From contig JACJNX010000173.1 in NCBI GenBank assembly GCA_014695255.1, positions 1 to 49,812 of the forward strand: a DNA stretch of 49,812 nt, in the 5' to 3' direction. The notes under the pieces were generated by a model. That model saw nothing but the letters and a program-made list of their open reading frames with translations, was not told the origin of the DNA and did not search any database. Made by a program: the position numbers and the translations under genes. Positions 25,601-34,404 of this stretch are shown one piece after another. Source of the DNA: Cyanobacteria bacterium FACHB-63 (GTDB taxonomy: Bacteria > Cyanobacteriota > Cyanobacteriia > Leptolyngbyales > Leptolyngbyaceae). The stretch's first letter is position 1, and every line of letters begins with the position of its first letter.

Positions 25601-27403
25601 GCCAATCTTGAGGGTAATTACATCAAAGGGCAGGTTGTAGCGCAGCTGATAGTCTTTAATACGATCAAAGGCAGTCTCCTTTGTTTCCCCAATATGACCT
25701 TCGATCCGGTAAAAGTTCGCCTCGTCGTGTCGGAACACCAACTCACTGTTTGCCACAAAGGGGGGATTGCTTTGGGCAGGATAAAAATAGGCAGGATGGC
25801 GAGCGCTGCGTCCTTTGCAGCAGTCGTCATAACTCCAATCGCGGTACAGCTTCAGGTAATTGAGATAGTAGGGAATTGCCTGTTCGCTGAGGGGAGCAGA
25901 TCGATCTTTGCTCGGCGTAATTTTTAATGGTGTGTCGCTGAATGGCAATAGATAGAAGCTATCTTCATCGCACAGATGCACCAGACGATTGTACAGATGG
26001 CGAACTTGGCTCACCCGTTTTCCATTGTCGTTGTAGATCGGCGGCTGGGTAAAATGGCTGCGATAGGCAGAAGGGGGGGCACAAAGATCCAGTGCAGCAT
26101 TAGGAGCGGACACCTGACCTAGGAGCAAAAACCGGGGAAACCGCTGCGTCTCTGGACAACAATCTGCCATCAGGTCAAAGGCAGTTTCCACCAGCTCTCG
26201 ATATGCCGCAACAAGCTGACTTAGATAATCATAGAAATACTGAAGCGCGTATTGTGCCTCGATTTGAAACAGCACACCTGTTGTTTCAGCAGTGGTTTCA
26301 TCAACTGGAGGGGTAGATGAAGGGAGAGGACGCCGCGACTCCGGCACAATCTTATCTAATTGCAGCTGTAGACGGTCTCTTAACCGCTTCCCATCAAAGT
26401 CCTTTTGAAAAGGTTCAGTCAGTGATGCAATCGAAGAAAAGAACGGTGAAAACAGAAGAGCAATCTGGGGAAAGGCTTCGCTGATTGCGTCGATTGCATT
26501 TTGACAAATGCTGTAGTATTGCTGTGCGAATGCGGGATAGTTTAGGATTTTATCCAGCCTGATAGTAGGAATTTTATTCGTCGAGCCTTCCACCAGTTCT
26601 TGAGTGTAGCCAAATCGTAGAACGTTGGGATCGGCATCTTTAAGTTGAAGGAAGGTATAGCGGGATTCAAACACTGCCTGAGTCGATAAACTGCGCCACG
26701 GGTCGGGCAGATTGTCGATCGCGTATCCCTTTCTCAGCAGGGTTTCTGCACTGAGATTGTCGTCTGGCGTTTCCTGGATCTTAAGCTGGGGCAGCAGGAA
26801 AAATCGCGCACTGAAACTGCGATCGGCTCCCCGATTATCACAGTCAATCAGACAGGAATCTCGCTCGGTATCCTGAATTGCCCACGCCACCACCAGAATC
26901 CGATTTGCCAGAAATGCAGTAAAAGCAGCCTGATCGAGATCGGCTCCATTCAATGTCCGGTCCAGCGAAATGCGATTGGTTCCCTCGCTGGTAAATAGCT
27001 CAATCACCCTAAAGTTAGACTTAGGGCTAGAGGTAGGGCTATTTACTGAGGCAGAAGCGGCGGAATTGGGCGTCGGATCGCTGGCGATCCCGAGGTTGAA
27101 CAGGGTTTGCGGCACGGGAACTGCAGGCTGATAGTGGGTCAGGACAGTATTAGCAAGGGCAACGAGATAGCCTTCAGATGTGACGCCGCATCCTGCCGAA
27201 ATCGTAATAGCAACCCGTTTCTGTGGCGTGAGTTCATACAGGCTCGTGGCTTCCAGACCGCGGGCAATTCCCATCCCAATCAGATGAATGCGGGTGAAGC
27301 GCGTTTGCTGCTCCAGATAGTCAACAAGGTTGTTGAGATCGCTGTCCTTGAGGACCTGATTGGGAACAAAGTGTGGATAGCTAATACGGGCGAGGGTGTT
27401 CAT
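22643..27403 (-). CDS. Large eCIS-associated protein with PKD-like repeats
   Basis: The product is 1586 aa. The N-terminus (FVPNQVLKDSDLNNLVDYLE, then GMGIARGLE and ISAGCGVTSEGYLVAL) resembles the opening of phage baseplate or fibre proteins that form oligomers. Residues 110-1000 have no recognised domain. About residues 1000-1431 are four or five tandem immunoglobulin/PKD-like units of 80-90 residues, most with a paired cysteine and ending in a strand such as FTVTVHPLPEATLS, QTVTVYPLPTATFN or RTITVFPLPNANFS. The last 150 residues are helical. It lies between the 2326-aa baseplate gene and the tape measure gene, so it is probably a surface or anchoring component of the particle. Confidence 0.6.
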   Translation of the reverse strand: MNTLARISYPHFVPNQVLKDSDLNNLVDYLEQQTRFTRIHLIGMGIARGLEATSLYELTPQKRVAITISAGCGVTSEGYLVALANTVLTHYQPAVPVPQTLFNLGIASDPTPNSAASASVNSPTSSPKSNFRVIELFTSEGTNRISLDRTLNGADLDQAAFTAFLANRILVVAWAIQDTERDSCLIDCDNRGADRSFSARFFLLPQLKIQETPDDNLSAETLLRKGYAIDNLPDPWRSLSTQAVFESRYTFLQLKDADPNVLRFGYTQELVEGSTNKIPTIRLDKILNYPAFAQQYYSICQNAIDAISEAFPQIALLFSPFFSSIASLTEPFQKDFDGKRLRDRLQLQLDKIVPESRRPLPSSTPPVDETTAETTGVLFQIEAQYALQYFYDYLSQLVAAYRELVETAFDLMADCCPETQRFPRFLLLGQVSAPNAALDLCAPPSAYRSHFTQPPIYNDNGKRVSQVRHLYNRLVHLCDEDSFYLLPFSDTPLKITPSKDRSAPLSEQAIPYYLNYLKLYRDWSYDDCCKGRSARHPAYFYPAQSNPPFVANSELVFRHDEANFYRIEGHIGETKETAFDRIKDYQLRYNLPFDVITLKIGTITSLNDLNISGQFDDLEADFGRMRDRFQQLWDKYDEARSRDKAWSRNIFLQTLMSVFFDQTTLISFFDQKNLTQIRYSQLFNPVLALAADPNAYDFIRLPGTGYRYHLQLKTPGTHIARFVTEQGGEFRDLELDFTGLEDSANSTEGTRIQQEKTRIQEELSACLGLGRITYGLAPQTPNNQMSHYVQFSVEEELNLPLDPTTNRSRGTVPIRLITLNYFSVNIIDGKPSITQPEFQDFETLYGLLRDVPENYVTDLGINNFTMGDRQAADCLNFFEVKGLLESCKNRLEKLMKLHLFHEFACNYPGIEHLGGVPKGGTFILVYVDGRELIDQLLATESNPQYLARSTTIRNLVQFPIDSSRDRIISKPLTDRSDMVIADFCLPYRCCSTSPSVNYLMAQPRPIVLLQTTTFCEGDRKSYEFILDPEDGVLKGKGVVEENGKYYFRPSSIKDIPQDGAITFTYVVKGSYDTFTVTVHPLPEATLSVGDRDRFCANDDLVKITVTPTVGTVELVSLTIAEANIPVQNPVFDPSQYGKTAAQTVEIVAQIRDRSTPCTNTLRQTVTVYPLPTATFNLDPEREGDRYCAGQTVELQPSDPATSQGFTVNGEALPGNTLDLQNEGQEPIELTIEHKATSEGDCTAQSSRTITVFPLPNANFSLGTDSVCSNGEPVPLKPEQEGGTFRALDLDGNVIPDAFNEAQSTFNPKAVPMGEARSVNVRIEYEITGEGGCTSLSRQRISILNAPRGNFELALGARNVDRFTVQVSNIRPQDDNYEFSWEFPPGVPNVNIPTNRNFRINYNYQNVTTDRVEVRLTVSNGECVGETITKQVPVPPPVRDDSVLFDRRLEGYQQRFNQLGENARLRGTPIYRSAGEVLSLKADVPALDAINRYESFTKGLTTSYPRSGEGRKAELTQLMAVSTARLLDRLLTEDLAPTIQERLKAAIDGVREVGVDAAVIQSVWNPDAIRDVTDTNRLNQLEALVAG

Positions 27404-27407
27404 GGCA

Positions 27408-30400
27408 TTACTCGTTGGCAGTTCCTAGCGCGGTTTGGTTGAGAATGATGGGGTTATCGTCGGGCGTACTTTCTTCGCAGTCGTGCAGCGTTCCTTCTGG
27501 GTAAACGTTATCTAGCTCAGACAGAATCGTAATCAGGCGATTGAGGCTGGGTGTCAAGCCACAGGCAGCCCCCTGGCAGGTTTCGAGGGCAAGCTGCTCC
27601 AGCCAGTGGTGATAAGCCTCCTCAAACTCGTGCATCTGATACCCATTAACCCAGCAGATCTTAAGCGCGACGTGGGCAGGAGCCTCCAGGCGTAAAGTGC
27701 GTTCCACCAATCGACGGAAATTCATATCCCGAAAGCGATTTGTCCAGTAGGGCAGAATGATGCTGACCCAGAAAGAATAGGGATCGGAGGCTGGTTGACA
27801 GAAGGACGGTTCTGCTGGACGCTGGCAATGCTTCGGAATCGGTAATAGCTTATCCGCGATCGACTCAACAGGTATCAGCTCATTCGGAACAGACAGCGAA
27901 ACACCCAACGCCTCGGCGAACAGATGAACGTGCTGCTTAAACCAATCCAGGCAGACTTCCAGCTTCCACAGCTCATCAAAAAAGCGGCTGCGCCCAATTT
28001 CCTGCCCATTACTTGCCCGCAGGGTAAAGAAGTAAACCGTATGATCGCGCTCCGGAATTTTCTTGAGAACGTATCGCTCCGCAATCACAGAATTCCGCAC
28101 AACGGAACGGGCACCCTTATCCCTGGAGGCTTTGCTGCCGTATGCCTCACTGTAAAATAGCGGCTTCCCGTGACAGTCATTGAAGTGAAAATAGTAGCGA
28201 TCGCGCAGCTTGTTAAAGATGAACATAAATCCGGGCTGCTCTAGCTTCAAGTCCTGCGTCAGGTCGTAGTTATCCCTGGGTTCTTGTTCCGCCTGCCACC
28301 GCTTCAGCCGATCGTCATCCATGCCAAATTGGGAGGCAAATTTATGCAGGTTAGCTTGCAGCCATTGTGTCTGGCGTTCCAGTTCCTCCAGACTAGCAAA
28401 GGAACGGCTCTGTCCAATCAACCGATCGCCCTCAGCAACGACAAACGAATAACCCTGGGTATCCTGCTGTACCGCATAGCGATCGACAGACAGTTCTCCA
28501 GTGGCAGCTTCGGGCAAATTGCTCAGCATCATCAGCCGCATGGCATCATCGCGCTGCGATCGGGTGGGGAAGAGGTCTGAACGAAATATGGTTTTCCCCT
28601 GCTCGTCCTGAACCGTGAACGAAAAGCCTGTGCGGTCACGCTGTAGGGTGAGGTCTGAACGAAACGACACCGCATTCTTAGGATTGGCAGCCAGCAATCG
28701 ATCGTCCGGCGCGAAGGAACAAACAGGTTCGATAGGCGGATGTTTGGGACGCAGCAGAATATGCTCGAGCACATGGAAGCCTTCGTCGTTGATCCGGGAC
28801 TGGAGGACAGCGATCGCCTCCTGGCGTTCCTTGGCGCTGGAGAATGGCTGGGGCGGAACGGCAAGAATTTGATCCTTGGCTTCGTTGGTTAATTCCCAGC
28901 TATAGAAACAGTTGCCGTCTTCGTCATCAATCAGCCGGAAATTTGCCTGATCCTGCGCCAGCTCCATGAGGGTATCCCCCTGTTTCCATGCCTGTTCGCG
29001 AGTACTGAACCGCTCTACGCCCTGAAGTAAGGTTTGTGCGGCGGCATTGATGATTTTGCCCTGGTAAGGCGGCAGCGCGACGGGTGTGGAGGATGCTGGC
29101 TCTGTGATCAGACGGGCAGTTTTCAGCAGGAGGAGTAAATGGGCGATCGCGGCTTCTCGCTGAGCTTCCACAAAGTAGGTACGGGGATGAACCGCCACAA
29201 CTTCAGCACAGTCTTCCCCGTCCGCTGGCAACCCCATGACCTGAAAACCAAAGGGAAAGCCACTGTCTCCACCCGTTCGATCAATAGCGCCTGGCTCCAG
29301 CAGAATACTCAGCACTGCCTGATAAAAATGCGTCTCGGCAGTTGCCTCATCGGGTTGAAGCTGGGTTCCTAGCAGCAGATCGGCTTCCGTGCGATCAACC
29401 AAGCGGAAACGATAGCCGGGGGGTTCTCCCGCTTCGGTTGGAATGTTTTGGGTCAACAAAAAGGAATCAACGGCGTTGAACTGTCGGAAAAGCTCGTCTA
29501 AATCCCAATCTGTTAAATCCTGGTCTACCGCAGCCGCCAGCACGGTTCCCTGAGGGTCCGTAATACCGATCGGATAGGAACAACCCTGGGCATCAATCGC
29601 TGGAAGGTTGTAGCGACGACGATAGCGCAAATGCTTTGCGAATTCACCCGCCGCCTGCCATGCCCGTTCTGCCGTTGGGTAGTATTGCAGGCTTTTCAGA
29701 GACGGTTTCTCGTCAGATTCATCGCTAGTATTCTCAGGAGTTTCCTCGCTGGCATCGCCCCTGAGATTCCCTTGCCGATCGCTTTCTGGAATTTCAACGT
29801 AGAAATAATAGCCGCAGCAGGTTCCGGGAGTGGCTGGCGTAATTGCGAACCCACCTGCAATTTGCTGCATAAAGGCGATCGCCGCTTCCATATCCGATCG
29901 ACTCCGGTAGCCGTAGAAGGAACTGGTTGCAACGGTAGTTTGGGTAGCAGGATTGAGCAGCTTAAAGGCAAAAGTGCCTTCCGTATTGCGGTACTCGCGC
30001 CTGATATTCCGATTGTTCAGGATGAGCGGAAGCCGCTGGATAAAAGCCTCCTTAGCAGCTAAAGCGGTGGGAAAGGGTTCATCGTCGGGAGGACTGATCA
30101 GGATCGGGTTTGTTTGCGGTTGAGGCGATCGCGGATCGTCCGACGGATTATCCGGCAGAAACAGGTTGTAGATTTCAGCAGGAATTCTAAAGGTAAAGCT
30201 GGTTGATACTCCTGGAGTTTCGACAAAGGCAGCTAAACCGGAAAAGCGTTTACAGAACTGTTCAATTTGACGATCGCGTTTTTCGGCTGTTTTGTATGTA
30301 TCTGGATGAATAGCAATAAGGTTCCCCAACTCATCAGTTAATGAAAAGCTAAAGGGACAGGAACCCACACCGTTATCGTTGACTTGATAGCGATCGGGAT

Positions 30401-33400
30401 CACGTGCCAGTTGACAGATTCGATTAACTTCCGCTGCCGCTGCTGCCTGATTCGGGAAGTTGGTTTGACCGATCCAGAGGCAAATCCCCCCCTGCCCATA
30501 GTCTGCCAAGAGCTGCTGAATCCGCTGATCGCGATCGGCTTCTGTTTCGTACAAATAGGGATAATCGGCAACGATCTTACCTGTCTCATTGGTTAGAGCA
30601 AAGCCGTAGGAATGGGAGCCAGTACCCGTATTAATTCGTAAATAGCGTTGAGCCTGCCGAGCCAGAATGCGAATGTGGTTAGATTGGGCGTCAGTGGTCG
30701 AGCCAGAAGCCTCATCCTCAGCGGTTTGTCTCGCAACCCAGAGACGATCACCTCCCTCCTGCCAAACTTCAGCAAAAAACGATCCGGTTGGGTTCGTGAT
30801 GAGGGGTTGAATTCCGGCTTGACGGACATAGGCGATGATTTTCGCGATCGCGGCTTCTCGTTCCGCTGCGGTGGCATAGGCGATCAGATTTCCCTCTGCG
30901 TCGATTGGCTGCGCCAGCAGTTCACCGGATTCATTGCAGAGCGCAAAGCTAAAGGACTGCAGTGCGGGCAGCTCGTCCAGTTGCCGATAGTGGGCTGGAA
31001 CCGCCGCCAGGGTAAGCATTTGCTGGAAGGCAATCTGGGCTGCATCTGCCGTGGGATAGGTCGCGACACTGCTGAGCAGGCTGGGGGAAGGGTCTGCCGC
31101 TGACAGAATATCGACCAGCGTGTAAATGAACTGCGCTTCCGATCGATCGACGGAATAGGACGGCTGGTTCCTTGACGGATTGATTGAAGGGTCGGGCGAC
31201 TGATCGGATGGATCATCCGGTTGGGAATCCGGTTGGCTGATGATGCGGCAGACGGGGGTAGGATTGTTGAATAGATAGAGCAGCCTATCCAGATTTAAGT
31301 CTCGTTCAGTTGCCGTGGCGTAGCGATCGGGGTGTTTTGCAAGGGGATTATCCTGAAACAGGAGAAAGCCAAAATCTACGTCGTCCAGTAAACGGTAAGC
31401 GCTGCGGTTTTTTCCATTCGCTAAAACTGGCGGAATTTGCTCCTCAGCCTCCTTTTGGGTCTTCACCCCCTGGCATCCGCGCAGCCAAAGGCGATCGCCC
31501 TGATCCCTAAATTCAAAGAGAAAGCATTCCGTTGCCGAGCGGACACCAACCGCATTCTGGTTGACCTGGAGACGGCTGAGCCACTCCTGCAAGCCTGCAT
31601 CGCGTTCTTTGGCAGTGGGAAAGCGATCGTCGCTCTCTGCCAAAAGATTTCCGGCAGCATCAATTAACGCATAGCCATGATGGGTAAAGATTTCGGACGT
31701 ACCCTCATCCCATTCCGCCGCATCATCCCGCCGAACCCAGCTTTTCCGATAGGTACTGTCATCTCTAATTTGGATAAGCGCAAGTTGGGCTGCAACGATC
31801 GTCGATTCTCGATTGACATAGCGAGGAATACTCGTAAATGTGATAGGAAATAGCCCCGAAGTCGATAAATTATCAGGTGGCGCATCGTCAGTGGGAAGCG
31901 GAATTTCCAGTTGAAAATAATAGGAATCCTCGTCACCAGGAATGATCTTGATAAACGGAGAAAGCTCTGCCTCGTCCATCTCGCCGACTACAGCAGGGGG
32001 TAAGTCTTGGATAGCGATTTCAGCCGGATTTAGGATAGGTTTTAGAGCTTTAATTAAAGAAGCTAAAGCAGCATTGCGATCGGTTTGGTTGAAGAAGCTG
32101 CGATCGTAGCTCACCAGCGGATTGCTCTCCCCGTCAACCACATTCCAACTGTAGTGATAGTAATAGCGGTAGGATAGCCGCCGATAGTGGGCAGGATTGA
32201 GCGCCGTTTGCAGGAATGCTTCTAAAGCCCTTTGTGCGGCGGTCAGGGTCGAGGAGGTACATTTGCCCTTCAACGCAGACGTTGTTGAACTCCATTGAAT
32301 CGAAATCGGAAAAACATCTTGGGGATTCTGCTTATCCTGTTCAGGGGTGACGCGATAGTGACTCAGCGATCGTCTCCAAAATTTCTCCTTTCCCGTTAGC
32401 GGCTCAATATCCGTACCCATCAATCGCGATACCCGCTGCTGAAATCCAGAGACGTTATTCGTATTCCAGATAGGATTCTTTTTTGGATCGCAGTTGCAGT
32501 AATTAGAAGCCCGGAAGCGATCGCGGCTCAGTACGGGATATTCCTCCAGAAAGCGAGCCTTGCTGCTCATAATGGTCGCTTCGTCCGGTCGTCTACCGTC
32601 GATGCGATAGTTCAGCAGCACATAGTCGGTAAAGCTTTCGGCAAAACGCGCCAGCAGATGATCCAAAAAGCGATTCCGGCGATCTCGATAGGTAATTGGG
32701 TCTTCCTGAATCGCATTCAGCCACGCTTTGTAGTCGATAAACACCGTTGATTCTTCCTCGCCCGTAGGCAGATCGGAACCGGGAGACGATCGATAGTTGA
32801 GAATAATGTCTTCGACGTTGGGAACGTTCGTTAGCCTCTGGGGAAAATAGGTTCGCTGGGTAGGGCGATCGTCTGTTTGTTTCCAGGAAAAGAGATCCCG
32901 CACATGGGAAAGCTGAGACAGATAGTTGGCAAGAATCTGATCAAAAAAGATGAGATAGCCCTTGAGCTGCTTTGCCTGACCTTTGCGGAGCAGGGTTGCC
33001 GTATCGGGCAGTCCGTCTTCTCCTACGCCATAGGTAAGCGGTAGATCGTGGTGAATTGAATAGTGATCCGCCAGATCCACATAGCTGCCACCCGGCACGG
33101 GCAAATCCAGATCAAAGCGATCGCGAGGGGCTTTAATGTAGGCGGTTTGCTGTTCATAGTATCGCCGCTCGACCTCATCGCCATCGGCTTTAAACGGTAG
33201 GTCGCCCTTATAGAACGTTACTTTTGATTGGGTAACGCCCAGGACGGGACGGTGGTTTTCTGTGAGCTGCAAACACCAGGGGTTGCCCTCCGACTGCGGC
33301 AAGCCGTTGATGTAGTTGATAATGCTGAGCTTTTTAATTGCCCGAACTCCCGGCACATCCAGCAGGATTTGATACAGATCGGAGGTGTGAATTTGGCGGG

Positions 33401-34388
33401 GCAGCTCCAGGTCGGTCAGCTCATCGACATTGATAAACCCATGACTGGCGTAGATCGTTCTGGCATCATGCAGCGCCGAGGGACGACCGGAAAAAATGTC
33501 TGCTAAGCTCTTGCCCTGGGACAGCAATTCCTGCAAGCTGTAGAATCGCAGCCGGGGAGCCAGAAATTCCTGCACCCGCACATAGATTTCCACCAGCACA
33601 TCCTCTGGGTCTGCCACGGCATCCAGCTCAATCTCTGTACAAAGCGCGATTTCTTCTTCGTCCAGCACCAGGATTTCGTGAAAGTCCTCGCACAGATTGC
33701 GATAGTCGCACAAAACGGCTTTGACCTGCTTCAGCGTCTCCTCCGAGGTGAGATAGGTTTGTCCACAGGCATCTTTGCGGCGGGTTGGCTCCAGATCCAG
33801 CAGAATGCGGTAGAGTCCTTTCGGATTGATCGGCAGGGGCTTATCCTGTTTCTGTTTCGCAGTTTGGCGATCGCCCTCGCGAGTGGTTTCATCAATAATT
33901 TGTTCTCTGAGATTAGCGTTTTTTTGCTCAAGAGATTTACTTTCCAGTGATTTATATTGTGATTTGTACTGCAATTTTTCGTTCTCGCAGTCCACATAAA
34001 TGGCTGGCTGATAGGTTCTCACCTTTCTAAACCAGGCATTTCGTACACCGGGAATATCGATGAGCCGCTTGCGCCAATCCAATTCCGTGACGGGATTACA
34101 GGTTAATATCTCGTCGGGCGTAAAGAAATTGCTTTCCTGGCTGTCTGGAGCGGCGGGATTGACGCTCAGCAGCGTTCTGGTGTCCAGATTAGTGCGGTAG
34201 CCCAGATCGGTGACGGCGTAGCACAGCACCTCCAGAATCGTTACACCAGGGTCATGCAGGTTGTAGTCTGTCCAAATCTGGCTGGATAGGGTTTGCAGGT
34301 GGTCAATTCCAATCTGACGCAACACCTGGAAGTCCAGATAGGCAGGAAAGGTAGGATTCTGTTTTGAGATGGTAAGGTAGTCCGTCAT
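27408..34388 (-). CDS. Giant second baseplate protein (Pvc12-like) with YegP-like repeats
   Basis: The product is 2326 aa. The N-terminus carries the baseplate-J-type start WTDYNLHDPGVTILEVLCYA followed by TDLGYRTN. Motifs that in relatives lie close to it, EGFHVLEHILLRP (near residue 1872) and FRRLVERTLRLEAPAHVALK (near 2215), are here far downstream. Between and after them are many units of about 90-100 residues with the pattern F-x-F-x-L-x-(N/D)-E-x-G ... Y-x-T-x-x-x-R-(D/E); the clearest, near 2066-2101 (FNDCHGKPLFYSEAYGSKAS), matches DUF1508/YegP. Ordinary Afp12/Pvc12 proteins are about 900-1000 aa. The extra mass is probably displayed at the baseplate rim. Its role is unknown. Confidence 0.75.
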   Translation of the reverse strand: MTDYLTISKQNPTFPAYLDFQVLRQIGIDHLQTLSSQIWTDYNLHDPGVTILEVLCYAVTDLGYRTNLDTRTLLSVNPAAPDSQESNFFTPDEILTCNPVTELDWRKRLIDIPGVRNAWFRKVRTYQPAIYVDCENEKLQYKSQYKSLESKSLEQKNANLREQIIDETTREGDRQTAKQKQDKPLPINPKGLYRILLDLEPTRRKDACGQTYLTSEETLKQVKAVLCDYRNLCEDFHEILVLDEEEIALCTEIELDAVADPEDVLVEIYVRVQEFLAPRLRFYSLQELLSQGKSLADIFSGRPSALHDARTIYASHGFINVDELTDLELPRQIHTSDLYQILLDVPGVRAIKKLSIINYINGLPQSEGNPWCLQLTENHRPVLGVTQSKVTFYKGDLPFKADGDEVERRYYEQQTAYIKAPRDRFDLDLPVPGGSYVDLADHYSIHHDLPLTYGVGEDGLPDTATLLRKGQAKQLKGYLIFFDQILANYLSQLSHVRDLFSWKQTDDRPTQRTYFPQRLTNVPNVEDIILNYRSSPGSDLPTGEEESTVFIDYKAWLNAIQEDPITYRDRRNRFLDHLLARFAESFTDYVLLNYRIDGRRPDEATIMSSKARFLEEYPVLSRDRFRASNYCNCDPKKNPIWNTNNVSGFQQRVSRLMGTDIEPLTGKEKFWRRSLSHYRVTPEQDKQNPQDVFPISIQWSSTTSALKGKCTSSTLTAAQRALEAFLQTALNPAHYRRLSYRYYYHYSWNVVDGESNPLVSYDRSFFNQTDRNAALASLIKALKPILNPAEIAIQDLPPAVVGEMDEAELSPFIKIIPGDEDSYYFQLEIPLPTDDAPPDNLSTSGLFPITFTSIPRYVNRESTIVAAQLALIQIRDDSTYRKSWVRRDDAAEWDEGTSEIFTHHGYALIDAAGNLLAESDDRFPTAKERDAGLQEWLSRLQVNQNAVGVRSATECFLFEFRDQGDRLWLRGCQGVKTQKEAEEQIPPVLANGKNRSAYRLLDDVDFGFLLFQDNPLAKHPDRYATATERDLNLDRLLYLFNNPTPVCRIISQPDSQPDDPSDQSPDPSINPSRNQPSYSVDRSEAQFIYTLVDILSAADPSPSLLSSVATYPTADAAQIAFQQMLTLAAVPAHYRQLDELPALQSFSFALCNESGELLAQPIDAEGNLIAYATAAEREAAIAKIIAYVRQAGIQPLITNPTGSFFAEVWQEGGDRLWVARQTAEDEASGSTTDAQSNHIRILARQAQRYLRINTGTGSHSYGFALTNETGKIVADYPYLYETEADRDQRIQQLLADYGQGGICLWIGQTNFPNQAAAAAEVNRICQLARDPDRYQVNDNGVGSCPFSFSLTDELGNLIAIHPDTYKTAEKRDRQIEQFCKRFSGLAAFVETPGVSTSFTFRIPAEIYNLFLPDNPSDDPRSPQPQTNPILISPPDDEPFPTALAAKEAFIQRLPLILNNRNIRREYRNTEGTFAFKLLNPATQTTVATSSFYGYRSRSDMEAAIAFMQQIAGGFAITPATPGTCCGYYFYVEIPESDRQGNLRGDASEETPENTSDESDEKPSLKSLQYYPTAERAWQAAGEFAKHLRYRRRYNLPAIDAQGCSYPIGITDPQGTVLAAAVDQDLTDWDLDELFRQFNAVDSFLLTQNIPTEAGEPPGYRFRLVDRTEADLLLGTQLQPDEATAETHFYQAVLSILLEPGAIDRTGGDSGFPFGFQVMGLPADGEDCAEVVAVHPRTYFVEAQREAAIAHLLLLLKTARLITEPASSTPVALPPYQGKIINAAAQTLLQGVERFSTREQAWKQGDTLMELAQDQANFRLIDDEDGNCFYSWELTNEAKDQILAVPPQPFSSAKERQEAIAVLQSRINDEGFHVLEHILLRPKHPPIEPVCSFAPDDRLLAANPKNAVSFRSDLTLQRDRTGFSFTVQDEQGKTIFRSDLFPTRSQRDDAMRLMMLSNLPEAATGELSVDRYAVQQDTQGYSFVVAEGDRLIGQSRSFASLEELERQTQWLQANLHKFASQFGMDDDRLKRWQAEQEPRDNYDLTQDLKLEQPGFMFIFNKLRDRYYFHFNDCHGKPLFYSEAYGSKASRDKGARSVVRNSVIAERYVLKKIPERDHTVYFFTLRASNGQEIGRSRFFDELWKLEVCLDWFKQHVHLFAEALGVSLSVPNELIPVESIADKLLPIPKHCQRPAEPSFCQPASDPYSFWVSIILPYWTNRFRDMNFRRLVERTLRLEAPAHVALKICWVNGYQMHEFEEAYHHWLEQLALETCQGAACGLTPSLNRLITILSELDNVYPEGTLHDCEESTPDDNPIILNQTALGTANE

Positions 34389-34404
34389 AGAATCTTGTCC
34401 TGTT

